From Baffinella frigidus (lineage: Eukaryota; Cryptophyceae; Cryptomonadales; Baffinellaceae): a stretch of 13,685 bases of DNA. The notes beneath the pieces are model-generated. The model did no database searches, had not been told where the DNA came from, and saw only the letters and a program-made list of their open reading frames with translations. Location: positions 134,472-148,156 of the forward strand of contig MU647092.1 of assembly GCA_026770585.1 (NCBI GenBank), written 5' to 3'. Positions 6,152-12,327 of this stretch are shown one piece after another (within the stretch, counting starts at the first letter, position 1; every line of letters begins with the position of its first letter). Position numbers and translations under genes: made by a program.

Positions 6152-6381
6152 GAGCCTACCCCGGTAGGTTCCATTTAGGTCCTTTAGGTTTAAAATGCTC
6201 CCAACATAGCCCAACGACACGCCTTTCCGCAGAAAGGACTGCAGAGAAAGCATTTTTGCTTTCGGATCGCGTTTAGCTCTGCAGTGCAGCCTACAGAACA
6301 AGTTCCGGTGTTCGCCTATGATGGGAGCTCGAAGAACCTAAAGGACCTAAAGGACCTAGGAGCCTACCCCGGTAGGTTCCA
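6152..6381. mobile_element. Short family C foldback flanked by 22-bp direct repeats
   Basis: The interior (6174-6359) has inverted arms TTTAGGTCCTTTAGGTT and AACCTAAAGGACCTAAAGG. It contains C-family words (GCTTTCGGATCGC, CAGAACAAGTTCCGGTGT, GGGAGCTCGAAGAACC). A 22-bp sequence beginning GAGCCTACCCCGGTAGG is identical at 6152-6173 and 6360-6381. Confidence 0.7.
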
Positions 6382-6427
6382 GCCTACTGGCGGGGTCCTT
6401 CACAGAAAGCCAGGGACAGCTAGAGTG

Positions 6428-6976
6428 TAGGGTTTAGGTAGAGTTTGGGGTTTAGGTTTTACGGTTGGGGGTCTAGGGTTAAGGGTTTGGGGTCTAGGGT
6501 TCAGGGTTTGCATTTTAGGGTTTAGGGTTTTAAAGGGTTTAGGGTTTAGGGTTGAGGGTTCAGGATTTGGAGCTTAGGGTTTGGAGCTTAGGGTTTAAGG
6601 TTTAGGGTTTAGGGTTTAGGGTTTGGGGTTTGGGGTTTAGGGTCTAGGGTTTGGGGTTCGGGATTTGGGATTTGGGGCTTAGGGTTTTTGGTTTAGGTTT
6701 TAGGGTCTAGAAATTTGGGTTTAGGGTTTGGGGTTTAGGGTTTAGGGTTTAGGGTTTATGGTTTATGGTTTAGGGTTTATGGTTTAGGGTTTAGGGGTTA
6801 GGGGTTAGGGGTTAGGGTCTAGGGTTTAGGGTTTAGGGTTCAGGGTTTAGGGTTTAGGGTTCAGGGTTTAGGGTTTTAGGGTTCGTGGTTCGGGGTTTAG
6901 GGTTTAGGGTTTAGGGTTCAGGGTTCAGGGCTTATGATTTAGGGTTTAGGGTTTAGGTTTCAGGGTTTAGGGTTTA
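6428..6976. repeat. Degenerate TTTAGGG-type array, about 550 bp
   Basis: Continuous heptamer-like units dominated by TTTAGGG, mixed with TTTGGGG, TTCAGGG, TTTATGG, TCTAGGG and TTAGGGG variants. It is G-rich on the plus strand. The divergence suggests age. It ends against the B element at 6981. Confidence 0.95.
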
Positions 6977-6980
6977 AGGA

Positions 6981-7085
6981 TATCCCTCAAGTGGCGAGGC
7001 GGTCAAAATTGACCAACGAGAGGTCCAAGGCAGGTCATAGGGCCCTACCGTAGGGCGTATGCGCCTACTCGCCACTTAAGGGATA
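6981..7085. mobile_element. Family B MITE
   Basis: TA, 101-bp core (6983-7083), TA. Ends TCCCTCAAGTGGCGAG and CTCGCCACTTAAGGGA. The interior has GGTCAAAATTGACC followed by the CCTACCGTAGGGC block. It lies exactly at the end of the degenerate telomere-like array. Confidence 0.9.
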
Positions 7086-7109
7086 CACTTGGCGTGTGTG
7101 TACACTCGG

Positions 7110-7244
7110 CATGTAGGAGGTGGAGTGAGAATCAATCCGGAAAATGCTCGTATGAGCGGCCGACACGGGGTACAGTAAGTGGCACAATGCGTAGCATGTG
7201 CGGCGCTGACGCTGGTTGTTTGGCAATAAATTACCAATCTTTCT
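7110..7244. repeat. Family F repeat
   Basis: Bases 7110-7204 recur inverted at about 10511-10606 (shared words GGAGGTGGAGT, GCTCGTATGAGCGGCCGACA, GCACAATGCGTAGCATGTGC). Bases 7182-7244 recur inverted at 8022-8086 (GGCGCTGACGCTGGTTGTTT, GGCAATAAATTACCAATCT). On the minus strand it reads ERLVIYCQTTSVSAAHA, a peptide repeated in spurious open frames. Nature unknown. Confidence 0.75.
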
Positions 7245-7332
7245 ACACTCGGCTTGTACTTAAACTCGGCGAAGACTGCCTCGATACGGTGAGTGCTCTC
7301 TGCAGCACAACACCCCCCTCTTCTCATCCTCC
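7245..7332. repeat. Family F distal part, direct copy of 7858-7915
   Basis: CGGCTTGTACTTA, CTCGGCGAAGACTGCCTCGAT and GCTCTCTGCAGCACAACACC recur near 7857-7915 and 8085-8108. A CT-rich tail (CTTCTCATCCTCCTCC) follows, as it does in the second copy. Confidence 0.65.
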
Positions 7333-7442
7333 TCCTTTAGGTCCTTTAGGTTCTTCGAGCTCCCAACACAGGCGGACACCGGAACTTGTTTTGTAGAAAG
7401 GCCATGCTTCCTTTCGGATCACATCAAGCCCCCCCGGTGCAG
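7333..7442. mobile_element. Family C single arm
   Basis: One arm only: TCCTTTAGGTCCTTTAGG, GAGCTCCCAACACAGGCGG, CATGCTTCCTTTCGGATC, then CCCCCCCGGTGCAG. The opposite arm is absent, so it is a truncated copy. It matches the right arm of the element at 5537-5950, including the distal GGTGCAG end. Confidence 0.75.
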
Positions 7443-7465
7443 AAGGATCCTCATCGGGCGTTTGC

Positions 7466-7566
7466 GGGTGTAGGATGTGGGGTGTAGGGTGTAGGGTGTA
7501 GGGTGTAGGGTGTAGGGTGTAGGGTGTTGGGTGTAGGGTGTAGGGTGTTGGGTGTAGGGTGTAGGG
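7466..7566. repeat. TGTAGGG heptamer array
   Basis: About 13 units of GGGTGTA with occasional GGGTGTT. Same unit length and G-rich strand as the TTTAGGG arrays but a different consensus and much more uniform, suggesting independent local expansion. The minus-strand frames rich in Tyr-Thr-Leu-His-Pro-Thr are translations of this array. Confidence 0.95.
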
Positions 7567-7640
7567 CGAAAGGGTATCCGAAAGCGCCTCCTCGACTGCG
7601 CTCTTCTCCTCCCCGAGCGTGGTACAGAGGATCGAGGCAC

Positions 7641-7731
7641 CTCTTCTCCTCCTCCTTCTCCTCCTCCTTTTCTATCAACTTGAGACGTGCTGTCAACTTA
7701 GGGGTGTCAACTTGAGACGTGCTGTCAACTT
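7641..7731. repeat. CTCCTT-rich tract and 25-bp tandem repeat
   Basis: A (CTCCTT)-like pyrimidine tract at 7641-7673. Then a perfect 25-bp repeat beginning TCAACTTGAGACGTGCTGTC occurs at 7675-7699 and 7707-7731, separated by AGGGGTG. The second copy ends exactly at a family A element. Confidence 0.8.
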
Positions 7732-7852
7732 TCAGGGGTACCTCGCTCATAAGAAACGCTCACCCCCCTAGGACCACCATAGGGGCCTAGGCGTAGGCCT
7801 ACTGCAGGCTCCTAGGTGTGGGGGGGGTTCTTATGAGCGAGGTACCTCTGTA
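7731..7852. mobile_element. Family A foldback MITE
   Basis: 118-bp core (7733-7850). The right flank is TA; the left flank is TT, so one side of the TA duplication is mutated or the end was rearranged with the adjoining tandem repeat. The arms are otherwise standard. Confidence 0.88.
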
Positions 7853-8150
7853 CGCTCGGCTTGTGTTTACACTTGGCTTGTACTTACACCCGGCGAAGAC
7901 TGCCTCGATGCAATGAGTGCAGTAGAGAGTGCAGCAGAGAGATTGGTAATCCAAATCCATTCAAATCCAATCTCTGTGTGCTTTATCTCTCTGTGATTCA
8001 AATCCAATCTCTCTGTGCAGCAGAGAGATTGGTGATTTATTGCCAAACAACTAGCGTCAGCGCCGCACATGCCTTCCGCATTGTGCTCTCTGCAGCACAA
8101 CACCCCCCTCTTCTCCTCCTCCTCCTCCTTCTCTATTTACCCTCATAGCC
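7853..8150. repeat. Family F composite with internal repeats and CT tract
   Basis: Starts with the CGGCTTGT...GGCGAAGACTGCCTCGAT block, continues with GCAGCAGAGAGATTGGT at 7931 and again at 8018 and ATTCAAATCCAATCTCT twice between them, then the inverted copy of the 7182-7244 block at 8022-8086, then CTCCTC repeats to 8136. No credible gene. Confidence 0.65.
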
Positions 8151-8177
8151 TTCTACACTAACGCAAGCAAACGTACA

Positions 8178-8245
8178 TACCCCTTAAGTGGCCAGGGGTC
8201 TTAAAAGACCCACACCAGGTGAGCCTACTGGCCACTTAAGGGATG
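8178..8245. mobile_element. Short family B derivative
   Basis: 64-bp core (8180-8243) with ends CCCCTTAAGTGGCCAG and CTGGCCACTTAAGGGA; left flank TA, right TG. The interior is reduced to a small hairpin, GGGTCTTAAAAGACCC, so about 37 bp are missing relative to the 101-bp form. Confidence 0.85.
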
Positions 8246-8273
8246 TGCATGCACACACCAACGTCACTCCTTC

Positions 8274-8396
8274 TACAGGGGTACCTCGCTCATGAGAAAC
8301 CGCCCCCCCCCCCTGGACCACCATAGGACCCTAGGCCTGGTCCTACTTCAGGGTCCTAGGGGGGGGGCGTTTTCTTATGAGCGAGGTACCCCTCTA
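8274..8396. mobile_element. Family A foldback MITE
   Basis: TA, 119-bp core (8276-8394), TA. The C and G runs are longer than usual and the last bases are CCCCTC. The right arm carries an outward ATG from which a 277-codon plus frame reads (start 8377); that frame is a shadow. Confidence 0.9.
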
Positions 8397-8560
8397 TTCC
8401 CGCACGAGACTTGTCCCCAGATATCACGCCCGGCCTCACTCTAGACTCACATACTCGCGCGCCGGCGCGCGTGCGCGGCGCGGCGCAGGCGGGGACACCT
8501 CCCGAACGCTCCCGACGTTGCTCCTGTCGTTGCTCCTGTCATCGCCTCTGCGGAATGCTG

Positions 8561-8637
8561 TTTATGGTTCGGGGTTCGGGATTCGGGGGTTGGGGTTTGG
8601 GGTTTGGGGTTTGGGGTTTGGGGTTTGGGGTTTAGGG
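8561..8637. repeat. TTTGGGG-type heptamer array
   Basis: About six uniform TTTGGGG units preceded by TTCGGGG/TTCGGGA variants and ended by one TTTAGGG. The third heptamer consensus in the window. Its last unit supplies the stop codon of the minus-strand gene at 8632-9204. Confidence 0.95.
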
Positions 8638-9204
8638 TACCGGCGCGACCGCCAGCTCGATTGCAGCCTGGTCCGCCGCGACGTCGGAACGGCGCCGCGA
8701 GAGAGTGCGCGACAGCTCCTTGATGGCCTCGCGGTCTCGGACGGGGGCGGCCTTGGGGTTGCCCCCGAAGCTCAACGCCCTCTTGAGGGCGGCGATCGGC
8801 GACGTCGCAGGATCTGGATGGACCGTGCTCCCGTCCGGCGTCGGCCTCTGCTCGCGGGGTGCTGCCCAGCCGTGAAGCGAGTGGCGGCGGCCTGTGCTCT
8901 TGGGGGTGGCGGTCCAAGCGGGCACAGGCCGCCGCCACTCGACCGGGATGCGCACGATGGTGGTCGAAGCGGTGATGAGCACCGGGTTTGTCTGGAGCGG
9001 CTGGGGATCGGAGAAATTGGTGAACAGGTTGCCGAGGCTGCGGCTGAACGCCCTGGAATGGAAGTCGGTGCTCTTGGAGTCTTTCGCCGTGAGAAGTTCG
9101 CTGCTGGCGGGGTGCCGCCGGGTCGTGAAGAAGCTGCGAACAGTGCTCGCCCTGGCGACGATCTGTGGCAACGTCCTCGAGAGGGCGCTTGGCGTGTCGT
9201 CCAT
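8632..9204 (-). CDS. Hypothetical Ser/Arg-rich protein, 190 aa
   Basis: Family not recognised. Third codon positions are overwhelmingly G or C, unlike surrounding repeats, the best sign in the window of real coding sequence. The start at 9204 sits in AACCATGG, a favourable initiation context. The protein is basic and soluble-looking. Residues 45-66 are Ser/Phe-rich (SRAFSRSLGNLFTNFSD). The C-terminal half has several basic-Ser motifs: RRHS (106-109), KRALS (141-145), RTLS (166-169), RRRS (170-173), which resemble sites of basophilic kinases. No membrane segment. The stop TAA is read from the last TTTAGGG unit of the adjoining array, so the original C-terminus may be lost. A 20-bp inverted repeat lies inside. 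It could also be a single exon. Plus-strand frames over this interval are rejected as shadows. Confidence 0.6.
   Translation of the reverse strand: MDDTPSALSRTLPQIVARASTVRSFFTTRRHPASSELLTAKDSKSTDFHSRAFSRSLGNLFTNFSDPQPLQTNPVLITASTTIVRIPVEWRRPVPAWTATPKSTGRRHSLHGWAAPREQRPTPDGSTVHPDPATSPIAALKRALSFGGNPKAAPVRDREAIKELSRTLSRRRSDVAADQAAIELAVAPVP
8878..8941. repeat. Perfect 20-bp inverted repeat inside the minus-strand gene
   Basis: Arms 8878-8897 (CGAGTGGCGGCGGCCTGTGC) and 8922-8941 are exact complements. The 24-nt spacer can extend pairing through CTTGG (8899-8903) and CCAAG (8914-8918). The arms encode parts of residues around 88-109 of the gene. Confidence 0.85.
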
Positions 9205-9874
9205 GGTTAGAGCGGTCGGTTACAGGTCGTTTCAGGCCAAAACGCCGTTTCCATCTCGAAGTTACCTGTCAATAAAGTCGTTTCCTTTAGATTTTGACCC
9301 ATATGAATATTTGACCATTTTGACATTGAATCGTAATGCTGACAAAACAAAATACGAGCACCCGCAAGGGAATGTCTACAGCGTCCTTCTAAACCTATGG
9401 TGTTCGTCTTCGCTACAGCTGTACGAAGGACCGTCCTACTGAAATCTCCGAGATTTTGGAGATTCTTGTTTTATCATGAGATCCACACACGTAGGTGTGT
9501 CGAATCTGGACGTGTAGGTCGTGACACACGAACGCCTTTGTAAAATCCTATCTTGTTTCCATTTCCGCTTCGAAAAACAGCGTGACCTCACTTGAAATCT
9601 TCCGAGATTCTCGAGATACCGATTTTGATCACGCGGACAGATGATTCCATCTGTTGCGGGGGGCAGGATTCTTTGTGATCCTGCACGCCCGTGTGCCGAA
9701 TACGGACGTTGTAACCCGCGTCCGATTTCGCGTCTTTCTATCACACTTTACTACAGAGTGGCGGCCACATGTACGCAACATCGTCAGATCCTGACGAGAA
9801 CCAACCGCAACATCGACAGATCCTGACGAGAACCTCTCGAACGGAACCAACAGACACCAACAGTGAACTGAAAC
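9205..9874. other. Divergent intergenic region
   Basis: Lies between two GC-rich genes that point away from each other, so it would hold both promoters; no core promoter motif can be named with confidence. It is more AT-rich near 9240-9360. GAAATCTCCGAGATT (9441) and GAAATCTTCCGAGATT (9594) recur, as do GTGTCGAATCTGGACG (9497) and GTGCCGAATACGGACG (9692), pointing to an old, uneven duplication. The plus frame at 8894-9442 that runs into it is not credible. Confidence 0.4.
9775..9838. repeat. Two tandem 32-bp units upstream of the plus-strand gene
   Basis: GCAACATCGTCAGATCCTGA at 9775 recurs at 9807 with one change in the first 27 bp. The block ends 36 bp before the ATG at 9875, so it lies in the probable leader or proximal promoter. 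CAGATCCTGACGAGAACC is the conserved part. Confidence 0.75.
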
Positions 9875-10333
9875 ATGAAGGTGCACGCGGCGTTGACTGG
9901 CGCGGACGGAGTGAGCGGGGAGTACGCGGCGATGAGATGGAAAGGCAGCGCCGCGAAGAGTTGCCTCGCCGCCACACCTACCAGGCGCGTCTGCTTCAAG
10001 GAGGGGACACATGCCAAGGGCCCGATCTTCGCGCCCCTCGTCCTGGCTCGCCTCGGCGTGGGCGCCCCGCAGCGCTCTACCTCGCCCATGTCGTCTAGGC
10101 TCGACCTCGGAGAGCAGCTCCGTCTCGCGTGTAATCGCGCAGTCCGCCACGGCGAGATCCGGGAGCAGATGAGCTACGAGAAGACTGGCGGGAGCAAGGA
10201 GCACGCGTTCGAGGACCACTTGTACCTGGCTGAGCCGACGCGGCGGAGCAGCATGACGCGCAACAACGCATGTTTGGACTTGGGAGCTCTGTCTCGCCAG
10301 GGGGGCTCTGTCTCGCCGGGCGATATGATGTAA
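9875..10333 (+). CDS. Hypothetical protein, 152 aa
   Basis: Family not recognised. The codons are strongly G/C-ending, matching the minus-strand gene at 8632-9204, and the start (AAACATGA) has A at -3. The protein has no signal peptide or membrane segment. Residues 51-63 are hydrophobic (IFAPLVLARLGVG). Residues 73-120 are charged and probably helical (SSRLDLGEQLRLACNRAVRHGEIREQMSYEK...). RRSS at 123-126 and two SP sites (70-71, 147-148) are possible phosphorylation sites. It ends GDMM at 10333. It is divergent from the 8632-9204 gene across 670 bp. An alternative 245-codon minus frame (9629-10366) overlaps it, but its composition looks like a shadow. It could be an exon of a longer gene. Confidence 0.55.
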   Translation: MKVHAALTGADGVSGEYAAMRWKGSAAKSCLAATPTRRVCFKEGTHAKGPIFAPLVLARLGVGAPQRSTSPMSSRLDLGEQLRLACNRAVRHGEIREQMSYEKTGGSKEHAFEDHLYLAEPTRRSSMTRNNACLDLGALSRQGGSVSPGDMM

Positions 10334-10505
10334 GTTTAAGTTAGAAGAGGGTTTAGGGTGTAGCACAAAGTGTAAAATAGTTGCACGTCAGTTCAACAAG
10401 ACGTGTGCACGAGTATGGTGTGTATGTGGGCGCTGGAGTAAATGTCTTCTGGGAACTCTGCCGCCCCCGGCTCACGCTCTGCGTGTCCTCCCGCGTTCAA
10501 CACTG
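10334..10505. other. 3' flank of the plus-strand gene, no feature
   Basis: Contains one GGTTTAGGGTGTAG trace of a telomere-type unit (about 10350) and no recognisable poly(A) signal. No gene. Confidence 0.4.
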
Positions 10506-10606
10506 ATGAGTGCCGCACATGCTACGCATTGTGCCACTTACTGTACCCCGTGTCGGCCGCTCATACGAGCATTTCCCGGATGGATTCTAACTCCACCTCC
10601 TACCAT
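10506..10606. repeat. Family F repeat, inverted copy
   Basis: Reads TGCCGCACATGCTACGCATT, CTGTACCCCGTGTCGGCCGC, TCATACGAGCATTTCCCGG and CTCCACCTCCTACCATG: the reverse complement of 7110-7204 with few changes. The small plus frame at 10442-10741 runs through it and is not credible. Confidence 0.8.
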
Positions 10607-10681
10607 GGAGGAAGCCAAACCAAGCTCGGCCCCTCGCGCCGCCAGCCGTCCTCGCGCGTTCACTTGGTCAGCTTGAAGCCT

Positions 10682-10810
10682 TACACGCTCATAAGAAAGC
10701 GCCCCTCCCACTCCAGGGGCCCTAGTAGGCGTAGCATGTAAGGCCCTAGGCGTAGGCCTACCGTAGGGTCCTAGGGGGAGGCTCTTTTTTAGGAGCGAGG
10801 CACCCCTGTA
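10682..10810. mobile_element. Diverged family A element, left end damaged
   Basis: TA then CACGCTCATAAGAAAG (the first bases CAGGGGTACCT are lost), an enlarged centre containing CCTAGTAGGCGTAGC, and a right arm GGAGCGAGGCACCCCTG followed by TA at 10809-10810. Core about 125 bp. Confidence 0.8.
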
Positions 10811-10959
10811 CAGGAGGGCAGAATGTATCTGGTATGCGGTGTTGCATACCGGACGGAAACTAAATGGAGAGTTTGTACAGAACGTTGCCAATTTCGATTA
10901 AGGACGTGCTACCATAGGATTCGGGATTCGAAACCGGACCTCTTCCCGAAGCGTGCGTA
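10811..10959. repeat. Family H repeat, complete copy
   Basis: Begins CAGGAGGGCAGAATGTATC, includes a 7-bp hairpin GGTATGC/GCATACC (10833-10852), GGACGGAAACTAAATGGAG, CGTTGCCAATTTCGATTAAG, GTGCTACCATAGGATTCGGG and ends CCGAAGCGTGCG. Parts recur at 11187-11241, 11369-11473 and 12599-12629. Not coding. Confidence 0.75.
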
Positions 10960-10997
10960 CAGGAGTACATAAGCGCAGGCCTACCGTAGGGTCCGTT
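10952..10997. mobile_element. Family A relic
   Basis: GTACAGGAGTACATAAGCG followed by CAGGCCTACCGTAGGGTCC: an A left end with an internal deletion, then part of the A centre. The equivalent site in the next H copy holds a complete A element (11242-11368). Confidence 0.55.
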
Positions 10998-11019
10998 TAG
11001 CTCTCCGTTATTTCCGCAG

Positions 11020-11090
11020 CCTTTAGGTCCTTGAGGTTTTAATTTCGCCCAACATATGCCAACGACACGCCCTTCCGTAGAAAGGACTGC
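11020..11090. mobile_element. Family C-related fragment
   Basis: CTTTAGGTCCTTGAGGTTTT, CGCCCAACATATGCCAACGA and CCGTAGAAAGGACTGC match the left part of the element at 6174-6240. The opposite arm is absent. GGTTCCCGGAACC (11093-11105) follows as a short palindrome. Confidence 0.6.
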
Positions 11091-11186
11091 CGCGGTTCCC
11101 GGAACCTGAGGCGGGCCTTTCCCCTTTTTAAAACGCTAAAATTCGTTGTTTTACCGAGAAACGGGCCGGTCCTGAATCCTTGTGTC

Positions 11187-11241
11187 GACGTGCTACCATA
11201 GGATTCGGGATTCGAAATCGGACCTCTTTCCGAAGCGTGCG
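11187..11241. repeat. Family H, distal part
   Basis: GACGTGCTACCATAGGATTC to CCGAAGCGTGCG, nearly identical to 10902-10957, placed before rather than after the other half of H. Confidence 0.75.
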
Positions 11242-11368
11242 TACAGGAGTACCTCGCTCATAAGAAACGCTCCCCCCACTAAGACCACCGTAGAGCCCTA
11301 GGCATACGCCTACATGTACTGTAGTGTCCTAGGGGGGATTGGTTTCTCATGAGCGAGGCACCCCTGTA
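11242..11368. mobile_element. Family A foldback MITE between H segments
   Basis: TA, 123-bp core (11244-11366) and TA. Ends CAGGAGTACCTCGCTCATAA and CATGAGCGAGGCACCCCTG. It follows CGAAGCGTGCG; the same word without the element occurs at 11461-11471 followed by TAACC. Confidence 0.88.
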
Positions 11369-11473
11369 CAGGAGGACAGAATGTATCTGGTGTATGGTCT
11401 TATCCCGGACGGAAACTAAACGGAGAGTTTGTACCAGAACGTTGCCAATTTCGAAACAGCCGAAGCGTGCGTA
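11369..11473. repeat. Family H, proximal part
   Basis: CAGGAGGACAGAATGTATC, GGACGGAAACTAAACGGAGA and CGTTGCCAATTTCGA match 10811-10892, then CCGAAGCGTGCGTA is joined directly. Compared with 10811-10959 a block of about 60 bp is missing here. Confidence 0.75.
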
Positions 11474-11476
11474 ACC

Positions 11477-11636
11477 TCATCCCGGCGAGTGTTCCTCAGA
11501 AATACGATTTTGGTGTATCTTAAAGGGTAGAAACAAGACAGTCGCCTATCTAGCCTTCATTTATAGCCTCAAGATACACCAAAATAGAATCGGAGATCCC
11601 CGAAATCGCATTTCTCAGAAATACTCGTCCGGATGA
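11477..11636. mobile_element. Family I foldback element, copy 1
   Basis: The outer arms are TCATCCCGGCGAGTG...CAGAAATACGATTT and their imperfect complement AAATCGCATTTCTCAGAAAT...CTCGTCCGGATGA. The inner arms ATTTTGGTGTATCTT (11507-11521) and AAGATACACCAAAAT (11571-11585) are perfect. About 160 bp, non-coding. Confidence 0.65.
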
Positions 11637-11687
11637 AATCACTATCTCCCTCCTTGCACACCGTGTGGAGTGCGCATGACCTGTCCC

Positions 11688-11809
11688 TACAGGGGTACCT
11701 CGCTCATAAGAAGGCGCCGCCCCCCCTAGGGCGACCAAAGGGCTCTAGGCATAGGCCTACTGTAGGGTCCTATGGGGGCACAGGTTCTTATGAGCGAGGT
11801 ACCCCTGTA
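11688..11809. mobile_element. Family A foldback MITE between two family I copies
   Basis: TA, 118-bp core (11690-11807), TA. Standard arms; the centre is slightly diverged (GGGCGACCAAAGGGCTC). Confidence 0.9.
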
Positions 11810-11832
11810 CATGGCGGCCGTGTTGGTATTGG

Positions 11833-11973
11833 TCATCGCGGCGAGTATTTATGATACACACGCACTGGTAACGAAATTTACTACACAGATAGGTCATACT
11901 AGTAAATATAAAAGCATTCGAGTAGAATATTTCGTTGCCGGCGCGTGTGTATCCCACATACTCGTCCGGATAA
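11833..11973. mobile_element. Family I foldback element, copy 2
   Basis: Left arm TCATCGCGGCGAGTATTTAT, GATACACACGCACTGGTAAC, GAAATTTACTAC; right arm GTAGAATATTTCGTTGCCGG, GCGTGTGTATCCCACATACT, CGTCCGGATAA. The arms of about 50 bp are imperfect complements. The terminal GGACGAGTAT word is shared with copy 1. Loop AT-rich. Confidence 0.65.
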
Positions 11974-12051
11974 GACTGTTCTGCTACCCTCTTTCCTCAG
12001 AATGAGACGGGACAAAAGCAAAGGCTCGTCCCCCCCCACGTCGCTTGCACT

Positions 12052-12176
12052 TACAGGGGTACCTCGCTCATAAGAAACCGCCCCCCCCCTAGGACCCTAC
12101 AGTAGGCCAATGCCTACTAGGGCCCTACCGTGGTCCTATGGGGGGGGCGGTTTCTTATGAGCAAGGTACCCCTGTA
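12052..12176. mobile_element. Family A foldback MITE abutting a B element
   Basis: TA, 121-bp core (12054-12174), TA. The right TA (12175-12176) is at the same time the left TA of the neighbouring B element, so one inserted at the other's border. Confidence 0.9.
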
Positions 12177-12327
12177 TCCCTTAAGTGGCGATGCGGTCAA
12201 ATTTGACCGCAAAGAGGCCCTACGCAGGTCCTAGCGACCTACTGTAGGACATATGACCCTACTCAACACTTACAGGGGTACCTCGCTCATAAGCAACCGC
12301 AGACCCCCTAGGACCACCATAGGACCC

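Noticed and set aside
6428-6976. A true chromosome end
   Set aside because: The array is highly degenerate and followed by thousands of bases of other sequence, so it is interstitial.
7419-7750. Minus-strand frames rich in Tyr-Thr-Leu-His-Pro-Thr
   Set aside because: They are direct translations of the TGTAGGG array, not proteins.
8377-9210. 277-codon plus-strand frame, the longest in the window
   Set aside because: It starts inside an A-element arm (MSEVPLY), crosses the TTTGGGG array and lies opposite a minus-strand frame with much better codon use.
8894-9442. 182-codon plus-strand frame
   Set aside because: It spans a sharp composition change at about 9210 and is antisense to the better gene for more than half its length.
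9629-10366. 245-codon minus-strand frame
   Set aside because: Overlaps the plus-strand 152-aa frame, which has strongly G/C-ending codons and a good start; the minus frame has the His/Arg/Leu-rich look of a shadow.
10899-10957. Possible tRNA or tRNA-derived element (GATTCGAAACC resembles a B box)
   Set aside because: No cloverleaf, acceptor stem or A box at the right distance could be drawn on either strand; the word is part of repeat family H.
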